64,000 bases of DNA, from the NCBI RefSeq assembly GCF_030272615.1, contig NC_081411.1:209953744-210017743 (forward strand). The letters are read 5' to 3'. The notes under the pieces were generated by a model, which did not search any database, was not told where the DNA came from, and was given only the letters and a program-made list of their open reading frames with translations. This document shows, in pieces, positions 22,322 to 31,659 of the stretch. The stretch's first letter is position 1. Each line of letters starts with the position of its first letter. Position numbers and translations under genes: made by a program. Source of the DNA: Cryptomeria japonica. Its lineage: Eukaryota > Streptophyta > Pinopsida > Cupressales > Cupressaceae.

Positions 22322-23326
22322 ATGGATTTTATGGACGAGCTCCCTGAACAAATATTTCGAGATATCTTATTAAGAGTACCCTATAAATCTCAATCAAACA
22401 TTAAACAATTGTTAAAACCCGCCCAAGAAATGATGGATTGCTTAGGGTTTTATCAAGATAGAATTAAGTTTGGGACGGCTAAGAAATATATTTGTTTCCT
22501 CCAGCATGCTGGGATATCTATATACGACCCTATTGACCAATCATTGGAAATGCTCCCTCCTATTCCCACCGGATTCGAAATCTTAAGGATTTCTCAGATT
22601 CAATGTGTTAAACACAAAATCGTTTTGCTGGGCTTGGAACATGATGGCAGTTTTAGTAAAAAAATTCTGATATATGATCTATTATGTAGTACATGGAAGC
22701 AAGGTGCTGAATTTCCCACCGGCAAACGTGCAGCCCTATTTGCATGTTGTGCCACGCCTCAAGGATCAATTTACATTGCAGGAGGAATTGAAGAAGATGG
22801 TTTTAACGATGAACTCTCTAATGCGGTTGTCTATAGAGTGGATGAAGACAAGTGGGAACTTCTTCCCCAGATGCAGAAAGAAATTGGCCCGTGTAGGGGT
22901 GTTTTCATTGAAGGAATGTTTTATGTCATTGGTATTTCGAATAATATAAGTCAGAGGTTTGATCCCAACACAGGAGTATGGACAACAATAGAAAATATGT
23001 CTCTGTACAATTCATGGCACGTCCAGCTTGTGTACGATTTTGCACAACTATATGCATTTGGAAGGAACGGAATGGAGAAATACGATTGGAAAGGAAATAT
23101 GTGGACAAATTTCGATTTTCCTGAAGAGATTTTCTTTGTTCGTGCCACAGCATGGTGTGATAGAATTTTCGTTTGCGGATATAATAATCCTAACTTCGAA
23201 TTAGGGGCCCCAGTTTTTTATATGTATAAACCTGAAGCAGCTTTCTATGATAGGTGCATTTCTCTTGACAGGCCAAGACAATTTCTGGAAATGGAAGTCG
23301 TTGCTGTCGCCACGATAGAAATTTAG
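22322..23326 (+). CDS. F-box/kelch-repeat protein (copy A)
   Basis: 334 aa, intronless. A degenerate F-box is at residues 6-50 (LPEQIFRDILLRVPYKSQSN, then FYQDRIKFG), matching the KFB/KMD class of plant F-box/kelch proteins (LP.D.AR.CLLRVPY, FY..R...G). The conserved Trp of that F-box is missing. Kelch blades occupy about 110-320: YIAGGIEEDG, VYRVDEDKWELLPQM, GVFIEGMFYVIG, QRFDPNTGVWTTIENM. Family members are SCF ubiquitin-ligase receptors; some target phenylalanine ammonia-lyase or type-B response regulators. The target here is unknown. The ATG at 22,322 was chosen because the frame upstream has no ATG. It differs from copy B at residues 167, 169, 186, 312 and 316; Cys312 is Trp in B and in the pseudogenes. 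Confidence 0.9.
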   Translation: MDFMDELPEQIFRDILLRVPYKSQSNIKQLLKPAQEMMDCLGFYQDRIKFGTAKKYICFLQHAGISIYDPIDQSLEMLPPIPTGFEILRISQIQCVKHKIVLLGLEHDGSFSKKILIYDLLCSTWKQGAEFPTGKRAALFACCATPQGSIYIAGGIEEDGFNDELSNAVVYRVDEDKWELLPQMQKEIGPCRGVFIEGMFYVIGISNNISQRFDPNTGVWTTIENMSLYNSWHVQLVYDFAQLYAFGRNGMEKYDWKGNMWTNFDFPEEIFFVRATAWCDRIFVCGYNNPNFELGAPVFYMYKPEAAFYDRCISLDRPRQFLEMEVVAVATIEI

Positions 23327-23593
23327 TATAACATATAACATGACATAAGATGTGATTGCCCTGTAAGCTCAAGGATAAGGAAAAAGAAGTTGGAGATCGG
23401 CCCTGCCAAACAGGAAAGGTCATAACAGGATCATCACAGCACACCATTGGGTCTGTTTCCACTATTGGTATCGGCCATCAATTAAGAAATACATTTGAGT
23501 TAAATCATATATACAATGTATGATGTAAAAAAAACAATTATCTTAATTATGGATATCTCCTCTACGAACCTTTTTTTTTAATTCTAAAATGAT
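23327..23593. other. 3' flank of the kelch gene (A)
   Basis: No gene. It includes the stretch GGAAAAAGAAGTTGGAGATC and then AT-rich DNA. The 3' UTR presumably lies here; no certain poly(A) signal was picked. Confidence 0.4.
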
Positions 23594-23939
23594 CATCATT
23601 TATTTATACAAAATACACATTAAATTTCATAACAATCATCTCTTTATAAAAATAAAATTTAAATGTTAAGTAACAATGAAATTTTTTATTTTTAGGTTTT
23701 TTTCGTTAGAATCAAACTGTACAAAGAAGTTTGTTGTCACTATATTCATGTGACATAAGAATGTGCCATCATTTATTTATACAAAATACACATTAAATTT
23801 CATAACAATCATCTCTTTATAAAAATAAAATTTAAATGTTAAGTAACAATGAAATTTTTTATTTTTAGGTTTTTTTTCGTTAGAATCAAACTGTGCAAAG
23901 AAGTTTGTTGTCACTATATTCATGTGACATAAGAATGTG
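23594..23939. repeat. 173-bp tandem repeat, two copies (A)
   Basis: CATCATTTATTTATACAAAA starts at 23,594 and again at 23,767. Each unit ends CATGTGACATAAGAATGTG. The two units are almost identical, so the duplication or its homogenisation is recent. Unit B has the same two units (54,694 and 54,867), followed by the original flank that A has lost. Confidence 0.9.
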
Positions 23940-24090
23940 ACAAATACTTTTTTTCCTTTATTGTTAAACTCAAACTTATTTTAGAAAGTTCAATATAAAA
24001 TAAAAATGCTAGACAATAAATAGAGCATTCATGATGCTTGATATGTGAGGAAGCTATTTCCAAGCTGATAGCAAAGAAAAATGTTCTACT

Positions 24091-24349
24091 TGTTAGTTTA
24101 AAATGAGCAAGAGAAGAACATAAGATAAACAATAAATAGCAGAAAAGAAAATCAGACAACAAGAACATGAGATGAATTTATAGTGGTTCGGCAATTGCCT
24201 ACGTCCACTCACACAGAAGGGATCTATCACATTAACCAATATCAATATTACATAGCCATACACATATTATTTATACATTTCTTCACCCATGAAGGAAGAG
24301 TTGGGTAAGCCAAATAGTCATATGACCGTTGGGCTTCATATACCCAACA
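24091..24349 (-). repeat. Family-E 3' LTR, minus strand (A)
   Basis: 259 bp. Read on the minus strand it begins TGTTGGGTATATGAAGCCCA and ends TTTTAAACTAACA, the same ends as the 229-bp LTRs at 1166 and 36,188. It contains GTGGACGTAGGCAATTGCCG, a common plant LTR motif. Confidence 0.85.
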
Positions 24350-24360
24350 ATCTCCCCCAT
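24350..24360 (-). promoter_or_regulatory. Polypurine tract of the family-E element (A)
   Basis: On the minus strand ATGGGGGAGAT directly precedes the LTR TG. A well-preserved plus-strand priming site. Confidence 0.8.
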
Positions 24361-24405
24361 GAAGCCCAACTGGTACAGGAAACATCCCTGCTTCCTTTTC
24401 TAATT

Positions 24406-24621
24406 TCATATTACAACCAATCTACTAGATTTTAGATTTGCAAACTTTTGTTCATGAACACTACAAATGAATCTCCTCCATGTCAAATCGGGGTTATAAA
24501 CAACTTGTCCTACGATAGACACAAACTTACTAATAGAAACATTACTTTTTGCAAGGTCATAATAAATCCCTCCATCACAATCACCTTCTCCTTTGCTCCC
24601 CTTCTTGTAAAACTTGAACAA
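24406..24621 (-). pseudogene. Family-E short 3' reading frame (A)
   Basis: 71-codon open stretch with GEGDCDGGIYYDLA, then NPDLTWRRFICSVHE and ANLKSSRL. Homologous to 855-1130 on the plus strand. It lacks a convincing start codon, so it is probably the tail of a longer broken frame. Function unknown. Confidence 0.5.
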
Positions 24622-24783
24622 AGAACCTAAAAAATCACCATTAGTCGGTTATAATACCCAAAAATAAAACTGTCTAACCCAAAACTCAAGCATTTCCTAT
24701 TTCTAGTAACCACACATTTGGGTCCACTAGCCCTCTTCTTGGAAGTCTAGTAAATCAACTTCCTACCAAGGGTTTTGATAATT

Positions 24784-25557
24784 CTAATTTTCTTGGTGTG
24801 ACACTTGATCTGCAACCATGCTCTGCATTGCTCTTGTGCGCTTAGATGGTCCATAAGAATATTGGCTTCCATCATTTACTGTATTAACATTACTGTTGAC
24901 TAGAATACCTTCTGCACTATCAGCATGGTGAAGCCCACCAATCAGCCTTTCTATGGTACTTCCACCTTCGTTCATAATACAATTATGGGTCTGAGGGCCC
25001 AACAACTCAAATGCTGCGACACTAGCACCAAATTTACTGCCAGCAGGGTGTCGTGGAATAGAATCCTTGTCAGGCTCAAAACAGAGCTTCTTTGTGGTCT
25101 TGCCAAGATCAATATCATACAATAGAATTATTTCATTGGCAAATCCAACCTTAGAATGGAAGGAACAATTATTTTCGTCATCTTTAGGGTTTAAATTCTC
25201 TCTCTTATGCCCTATGCAACAACCCAATAGAGGGTATTCAGAGAAACTTTCCACAACCATATGCTTGGTTAGAATCATGTTAACGAATCCAACATCACCA
25301 TTTTTAAAGAAATTAGGTTCCTTCTCAATCTCCTTGTTGTTCAAATCATTTACACATGCCACAACTGCATCATGACATGAAAAAGAAACGGAACCGAAAT
25401 CTCTACACTTTGTAGTTGGCAGGTTACGTGCTAGCTTAATTTTCTCACAATCCCCCATGACATCAGGGCACAGTCCCAAAGCAAAGCTCCCATCTTCGCA
25501 AATGACACCAAATGCCAAGCTGACTAGCCATGGGTTCATACTCATGCTCATTTCCAT
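24784..25557 (-). CDS. Unknown 257-aa ORF carried by family E (A)
   Basis: Open from [17 protein letters not shown] to ADQVSHQEN. No domain recognised: no zinc knuckle, protease, integrase or RT motif, no clear signal peptide; Asn and Asp are frequent. Notable parts are the [20 protein letters not shown] stretch and [20 protein letters not shown]. It starts 2 nt after the stop of the upstream gag-like frame, in another frame. The same ORF is full length in unit B (56,204-56,977, about ten residues different), and a broken paralogue lies at 26,762-27,424. It may be a captured host sequence or an element-specific protein; whether it is expressed is unknown. Confidence 0.45.
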   Translation of the reverse strand: MEMSMSMNPWLVSLAFGVICEDGSFALGLCPDVMGDCEKIKLARNLPTTKCRDFGSVSFSCHDAVVACVNDLNNKEIEKEPNFFKNGDVGFVNMILTKHMVVESFSEYPLLGCCIGHKRENLNPKDDENNCSFHSKVGFANEIILLYDIDLGKTTKKLCFEPDKDSIPRHPAGSKFGASVAAFELLGPQTHNCIMNEGGSTIERLIGGLHHADSAEGILVNSNVNTVNDGSQYSYGPSKRTRAMQSMVADQVSHQEN

Positions 25558-25559
25558 CT

Positions 25560-26225
25560 TTAGTTTTGGTAGTCAACATTGTTTTCAGACTCCTTCGAAT
25601 CGACCATAAAAGGTTCCTTCGTCACCCACAAAAAAGCCATCTCTTCACCTCCATATGCAGTAAGATTAGGACCTCTTAGATAACCATATTCAGTACCAGT
25701 AGATTCCTTGTCATAAAAGTTGTTTGTATTTCTTGTAGAAGCTTGTGTACTACTTGCAATCAAAGCATTCCACTCTGCCTCTACTTCTGCAATCTACAAC
25801 AATAAATCAACACTCTCCTTTCCTTTTGGAAAATTAATTTCCTCAAAGACCATATTCTCAGCCTTTCTGAAATCTTTTAGATCCTGCGCAGCCTTGAGCC
25901 AGAGGCTCTCTCCCGCCTCGTTGAGCTCTATAATCCTTGCGCTCCTTGGAACTTCAGTCACCAGGCACCCCAAATCCTCTTGTGGATTCATTCCACCAAG
26001 AAAAGGATTTCCTATCAATAAGGCATGCATTTTTGTGAGGAAAGAGTCCTTTGTCAGGAGCTTCCCATCACTTTCCTCTTGCTGAAATATAGTCTCTTCA
26101 GGAAAATATGATTCTTTCTCAAAGTTATCTTTTTCAATATTCATGATGTGACACAAAACTATTAACTTCTGGTCCATACAAATCAGTTTTTCTATGAATA
26201 GGAGATTCTCTTCATTCAACCTCAT
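25560..26225 (-). pseudogene. Family-E gag-like frame, minus strand (A)
   Basis: Homologue of 34,647-35,744 without the zinc-knuckle part: LKEENLL-like start (LNEENLLFIEKLICMDQK), CHIMNIEKDNFEKE, then SLWLKAAQDLKDFRKAEN. A Gln codon has become TAG between 25,794 and 25,790 (LLL*IAEVEAEW). The second part (25,763-25,560) ends ENNVDYQN. Probably coiled coil and acidic. Confidence 0.65.
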
Positions 26226-26364
26226 AAATTTTTCTTTTTCATAATCCTCTTAAGCCTTGTTCTCAACTTTCATGTAAACTTTTTGGTCCATACAAATCAG
26301 TTATTCTGTGAGTGAGAGACATTCATGTAAACGTTACTGGTTACTAGGTCGCCATGCATAGGAG

Positions 26365-26761
26365 GAATTCAGGATCCAGGAAAGGGCTTTAGAAACCATG
26401 TAGCAAATGAAAATGCCAAGCGTAAAGCCTAATTATTTGCCAGTGGCTTCCATCCTATACCAACGTGGGACCTTTTGAAATAAGATATGGACACGCATCA
26501 TAGGATAATGGTAGGGAGATTTTTGAAAGTTATTATAGTTCGAAATGCCCTAGTTTTAGACATTTAGAAAAGGATAAATGTGGAATTATAGACCTCGCAC
26601 CTGTATTTGCTAACATAATGATTCAAAGTTTTGTCGTGTCATGGAATGCATCAATTGCAAGAGATGTGGAAATAGATTTGATGGAAGGGCTTCGGAAAGT
26701 TGCAGACTCATTGGTGACTGTCAGATCTAACCCCACAACCTTCAGCCTACATCCTCCATAT
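26365..26761 (+). pseudogene. PPR protein fragment 1 (A)
   Basis: Plus-strand pieces match plant PLS-class pentatricopeptide repeats: ALETM*QMKMPSVKPNYLPV, then RFLKVIIVRNALVLDI, DKCGIIDLAPVFANIM and QSFVVSWNAS. The order is that of successive PPR motifs (M.VKPN, NAL..MY.KCG, VVSWNA). Stops and frameshifts abound. Unit B is less damaged (MDMHHRITVGRFLKVIIV). PPR proteins normally edit or process organellar RNA; this copy cannot. Confidence 0.75.
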
Positions 26762-28230
26762 GTTGACTAGAATACCTTCTACACTAGCAGCATCGTGAAG
26801 CCCACCAATCAGCCTTTCCATGGTACTTCCACCTTCGTTCATAATACAATTATGGGTCTAAGGGCCCAACGACTCAAATGTTGCAACACGAGCACCAAAT
26901 CTACTGCCAGCAGGGTGTCATGGCGTAGAATCCTTGTCAGGTTCAAAACAGAGCTTCTTTGTGGTCTTGCCAAGATCAATATGATACAATAAAATTATTT
27001 CATTGGCAAATCCAACCTTGGAATGGAAGGAAGAATTATTTCCGTCATCTTTAGGGTTTAAATTCTCGCGCTCATCCCTTTTGTAACAACCCAATGGAGG
27101 GTATTCAAAGAAATTTTCCACAACCATATGCTTGGTTAGAATCATCTTAACGAATCCAACATCACCATTTTTAAAGAAATTAGGTTCCTTCTCAATCTCC
27201 TTGTTGTTCAAATCATTTACACATGCCACAGCTACATCATGAGATGAAAAAGAAATGGAACCAGAATCTCTGTGCTTTACAGTTGGCAGGTTACATGCTA
27301 GCTTAATTTTCTCACAATCCCCCATGACATCAGGGCACAGTCCCAAAGCAAATCTCCCATCTTCCCAAAAGACACCAAATGCCGAGCTGACTAGCCATGG
27401 GTTCATACTCATGCTCATTTCCATCTTCAGTTTTGGTAGTCAACGTTCTTTTCAGACTTCTTCGAATCGACCATAGAAGGTTCCTTCGTCACCCACAGAA
27501 AAGCCATCTCTTCACCTCCATATGCAGCAACATTAGGACTACTTAGATAACCATATTCAGTACTAGCAGATTCCTTCTCATAAATGTTGTTTGTATTTCT
27601 TGTAGAAGCTTGTGTACTACCTGCAATCAAAGCATTCCACTCTGCCTCTAGCCTCTACTTCTGCAGTCTGCAACAATAAATCAACACTCTCCTTTCCTTT
27701 TGGAAAATTGATTTCCTCAAAGACCATATTCTCAGCCTTTCAGAAGTCGTTTAGATCCTGCATAGCCTTGAGCCAGAGGCTCTCTCCCACCTCCTTGAGC
27801 TCTATAATCCTTGCGCTCCTGGGAACTTCAGTCACTAGGTACCCTGAGTCCTCTTGTGGATTCTTTCCACCAAGGAAAGGATTTCCTATCAATAAGGCAT
27901 GCATTTTTCTAAGGAAAGAGTCCTTTGTCAGGAGCGTCCCATCACTTTCCTTTTGCTGAAATACGGTCTCTTCAGAAAAATCTGATTATTTCTCAAAGTT
28001 ATCTTTTTCAATATTCATGATGCGACACAAAACCATTGACGTGTCGTCCATACAAATCAGTTTTTCTATGAGTAGGAGATTCTCTTCATTCAACCTCATA
28101 AATTTTTCTTTTTCATAATCCTCTTGAGCCTTGTTCTCAACTTTCATGTAAACTTTCTCGTGCATACAAATCAGTTTTTCTATGAGCGAGAGACATTCAT
28201 GTAAACGTTATTGGTTACTAGATCGCCACG
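26762..28230 (-). mobile_element. Family-E element fragment, second copy (A)
   Basis: Duplicate of 24,895-26,340. Contains the 257-aa ORF paralogue truncated after KDSTP by a stop (ORF 26,918-27,424) and the gag-like frame (27,630-27,427, then about 28,100-27,640) with frameshifts, including a 9-bp repeat (CTCTGCCTCTAGCCTCTACT) near 27,640. No LTR. Confidence 0.7.
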
Positions 28231-28254
28231 CACAGGAGGAATTCAGGATTCAGG

Positions 28255-28960
28255 GAAGGGCTTTAGAAACCCTGTAGCAAATAAAAATGGCAAGCGTAAA
28301 GCCTAATTATTTGCCAGTCGCATCCATCCTGTACCAATGTGGGAGCGTTTGAAATAAGATATGGACACGCCCTAGTTTTAGACATGTAGGAAAGGATAAA
28401 TGTGGAATTATAGACCTCACACCTGTATTTGCTGACAGAATGCTTCAAAGTTTTGTCGTCTCATGGAATGCGTCGATTGTAAGAGCTGCAGAAATAGATT
28501 TGATGGAAAGGCTTTGGAAAGTTGCACACTCGTTGGTGACTGTCAGATCTAACCCCCACAACCTTCAGCCTGCATCCTCCATATGTGTGCCAAAATTGGC
28601 TTTTGGGGCGTTGTCGTTGTGACAACTCTGTTTGCCATGTACACAAAATGTGAGGGCAGAGGCTTGGCATGTGGTCTACCTAACAAAATTGCCTAATGGA
28701 GATGTGGTCTACGTAACAGATTTACTGAAAAGGCTTTAGAATCTTTCAAACAAATGCAGATAGCAGGCGTAGAGCCAAACTCTTTTTCCTGTCACCTCCA
28801 GCAGCCAATTATTTCTTACAAAATACCTTTAAGAAATGTCATCTCATCGAATGCAAGGATAGGAAGATTTTGTAGACAATATATTTGATGGAAAGACTCC
28901 TGCCAATTGGAATGCGTTCAGAAGAATATATATATATATTTTCAAAACAAATGCTGCCAG
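28255..28960 (+). pseudogene. PPR protein fragment 2 (A)
   Basis: Plus-strand frames read DKCGIIDLTPVFADRMLQ, FVVSWNASIVRAAEIDLMER, then KIGFWGVVVVTTLFAMYTKC, EKALESFKQMQIAGVEPNS and LRNVISSNARIGRF. These are consecutive PPR motifs and extend farther 3' than fragment 1. A deletion of about 69 bp near 28,368 removes the helix that fragment 1 keeps. It ends near an AT run (ATATATATATATTTTC, about 28,928). Confidence 0.75.
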
Positions 28961-29231
28961 ATTTCTTTTCGAGTAGATTACACTTTCAAAACAAATGCAC
29001 CATTCCTCATTTATTACAAGGCCATGCTCTGCAAGAAAGCACGCTTTCTACTTTACTGTCTCTCTCGTCCTCTCTTCAAGTTTCAAATTTTTTTTCTTTA
29101 CTGTTCCTTTTTTAAAAATTTTCCATTCATGCCTTTGACCACTTGGTCGGGGATGTGACATGCTAGTGATCAACTAGCTCTTATACGAAATGTTGTAGAT
29201 GTAAATTAGGGTATCTTTTTAGCTTTCCAGA

Positions 29232-29345
29232 TCTCCGGATATTTCAATGCCATTAGTAAATCCATACATTAAAAATAAAATTCATATTTATGCCATTAGT
29301 CTTACATTAAAAATAAAATTCATATTTATGCCATTAGTCTTAAAT
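29232..29345. repeat. 38-bp tandem duplication found only in unit A
   Basis: CATTAAAAATAAAATTCATA with its continuation to TTAGTCTTA occurs twice in direct succession (about 29,268-29,343). Unit B has it once. This accounts for the change of offset from 31,413 to 31,375. Confidence 0.85.
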
Positions 29346-29390
29346 AAGGAGAATGATTAAAGCTATTAGATTTCTACAATCCATTTTGTA

Positions 29391-29577
29391 TTCTAGTGTA
29401 TTTTTTCTGGATTCGATTTTGTGTATGTTTTCCATCAATGTTTCGAATCACACTCCATGATTCATCATCACGATGAAAAGAATTCCCAAGACATGAAAGA
29501 TGATGAATCATGGAGTGTGATTCGAAAAGTTGATGGAAAAAATACACACAATCGAATCCAGAAAAAATACACTAGAA
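29391..29577. repeat. Long inverted repeat, 79-nt arms, 29-nt loop (A)
   Basis: The left arm, 29,391-29,469 (starts TTCTAGTGTATTTTTTCTGG), is the reverse complement of the right arm, 29,499-29,577 (ends CAGAAAAAATACACTAGAA), with four mismatches counted by eye. Transcribed from either strand it would form a nearly perfect hairpin of about 187 nt. It could be a small foldback/MITE-like element or a young small-RNA precursor. Unit B has it at 60,766-60,952 with two more changes. Confidence 0.9.
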
Positions 29578-29755
29578 AGAGAATGATTTCAAAGAGTATG
29601 TCACTCTTAATGACTTCCTTCCAGCTGAAAAAACAAATGTCCCTCCCCTTCCAAGAGGAGAATCTCAGATAGACATGCCGAGTGCTAGTGACAACGGCGG
29701 TAGTGGTCGTGGCCGCAGAAGGGATCGGGATCAGGGCCGCACTTCAAGGGTCTAA
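29576..29755 (+). pseudogene. Arg/Gly-rich reading-frame tail of unknown origin (A)
   Basis: Open 59 codons without a start Met, beginning inside the hairpin arm. They read EYVTLNDFLPAEKTNVPPLP, then the GGSGRGRRRDRDQGRTSRV end and TAA. It stands out as GC-richer than its surroundings. Of four codon changes against unit B, three are silent (two Arg, one Ser). It could be the last exon of a gene or transposase fragment; not identified. Confidence 0.35.
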
Positions 29756-31659
29756 ATCATGTTGTTAGTTCTTTCCAAAAACTTAGAGGTATGCACCCTT
29801 TTTCTTTTTTTGTCATTAAGCTTTGTAAATTTGAAAAAGTTTCTAGTCTGAAGAAACAGAGAGAAAAAATTTCAGTTTGTTCATGGTCGTTAAACTATCT
29901 CGTTTTTTTATGGTTTAGCCACTAGCATGATCAATCAAAAAGTAACTTTTATTAATATAAAACCTTTGACTCTGCCTTTATCCATTAAAAAAAATCATAT
30001 TTATATATATCTTTGCAACTAGAACAATGTGAAACCAAAAGACAATAATCTAGTTTAACAGTTTGCATAAATAAAGACTGCACAGTTGAAAGAAAATACC
30101 ATTTGGGTATAGGAGATCATCTTAGTTCAATTTTACATTAAAAGAGAGATTATGTAAAGCATAATATAGCATATAATATTCTTACTTGAATTCAGTGATG
30201 ATACTTTATATTCTACCGCAAAAAATCAACAAAATAAATTGGTTTTTGCTGAATTGAAATTAAAATCATTTTTTTTTTCTTACAAGGATTAGGAGTGACA
30301 AAGTAGTTGCATATTTATTCCAATAAGTGCCAGTTCTATCTTCAATATTTATAGAGTTCTAACAAACGTTCTAGTTGCAATAAGTTAAATGCTAATTATT
30401 CCTAAATATGAGTACAAGTGAGGATTACTGGCAGGTATTGGAGCAAATATCACTGATCATTCAAATTTTAATCAAAACTTCAATTCTCTAAGAAATCATT
30501 AGTAACACATGAACGATCAATTATAAGTAAACTCAAAGTGAGCTAAATTTGATATAAGTCAAGCCAAACTCAAATGCTCCAAGTTTATGAGTTGAGTAAA
30601 TATTACTCTTCTTCTAGATGTCTTGCAACTATACATAGGCTAGGAACTTGAAAACAATCAACTTCCTTTCTGAATAATTTTACTGTATGTAACTTTCCAT
30701 CTCATTTGCGCTAGGACATTAAAAGTGTTTTTTTGAAGTGGTTTACCTTTAACAAAAGTTTTACAACTTTTAAAAACCATCTTTCTACATTTTTATTGAA
30801 ATTTAGATTTATTTATTTTTAATAGAGAATTGAATTAATGCTAAACATTTTTTGAATGGAATAATTTGAACAGATTTTATTTTAATAGTTATATTAAGCT
30901 CATGAAAATTAAGATTCTAATTGTAAATCTATATCATTTTACTGAAAATAATTTTGGATCCACCAATAGTGATGAAGGTCCTACATGTGTCTATTCTTGG
31001 AAATTTTTTCTATAGCAGGAAAAAATAAAGAAAGATCTAACGTTCATCTCTTGTTGAAGAAATCTCATCTTTCTAAATGAGGGCACTGAGATTTGCCTGT
31101 TTCTGAATTATGATCAACAATGCTATGATGACGGTTGGAAGGCCCTCAGCTCCTCCAAAAACAATTCAACAATTCAACCAAGCTCGTACTCTATGAAGAG
31201 AAAAAAATCTGGAACAAATAATCCAAAATAAAATGAGTAGGAAGCCGAAAAACTCTATAAACTCATCGCTTTGGAGAGAAAAGTAGAAAAAATCTAAATT
31301 CTTGAATTTCAATTGAATGGATAAGAGATTTGTGAGGTCCCATATACAATTCAATATTGATAATTTATATCTTATGCTATTATAAGATTATCTACTTGAG
31401 TTTCATGCTAAACAAATTTTGAGGGTTATAATTAAATCTTAATTATATTTACGCACTTGTGTGGAATAGTCTAATTATTCTCCCAATTCTTATATATTCA
31501 ATCTAAAATTTAAAATAGAATGTGGTTGAAATTATTTTTTGTATTAAAATAGAATAAATAAATGTTTTCCAATTAATAGATTATATTGATTTATCCATGG
31601 TGAAAGAAGTGAATGGCAAGACTTTGTGCTATATGATGATTATAATTTAAGTTTTCTTT
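29756..31659. other. AT-rich stretch without genes (A)
   Basis: No coding signal, RNA gene or structured repeat recognised. Collinear with 61,131-63,034 in unit B. Confidence 0.6.

Larger units (their letters stand above)
24091..26340 (-). mobile_element. Family-E LTR element, minus strand, 5' end missing (A)
   Basis: In transcription order: gag-like frame (26,225-25,560), a 257-aa ORF (25,557-24,784), a short 3' frame (24,621-24,406), polypurine tract and 3' LTR (24,349-24,091). There is no 5' LTR or primer-binding site; at about 26,340 the sequence passes into a PPR pseudogene. It differs from the plus-strand member at 34,466-36,416 by carrying the 257-aa ORF. Confidence 0.75.
24895..28586. 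repeat. 1.87-kb tandem duplication of element plus PPR fragment (A)
   Basis: The first unit (24,895-26,761) and the second (26,762 to about 28,586) both begin GTTGACTAGAATACCTTCT and end CCTCCATAT. Each contains part of the family-E minus-strand element followed by a PPR fragment. The two units differ much more from each other than A differs from B, so this event is older than the large duplication. Unit B has it too (56,315-60,000; period 1868). Confidence 0.85.

Noticed and set aside
22926-23153. Minus-strand ORFs inside the kelch gene
   Set aside because: They are antisense shadows of a well-supported F-box/kelch coding sequence.
25067-25375. Plus-strand ORFs across the family-E element (also 25,720-26,085, 27,612-27,959 and 59,004-59,372)
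   Set aside because: They are antisense to the gag-like and 257-aa frames, which show the conserved patterns. The plus-strand peptides have no independent support.
28926-28945. ATATATATAT run as a regulatory element
   Set aside because: A short simple repeat in AT-rich pseudogene DNA, with no gene downstream to regulate.
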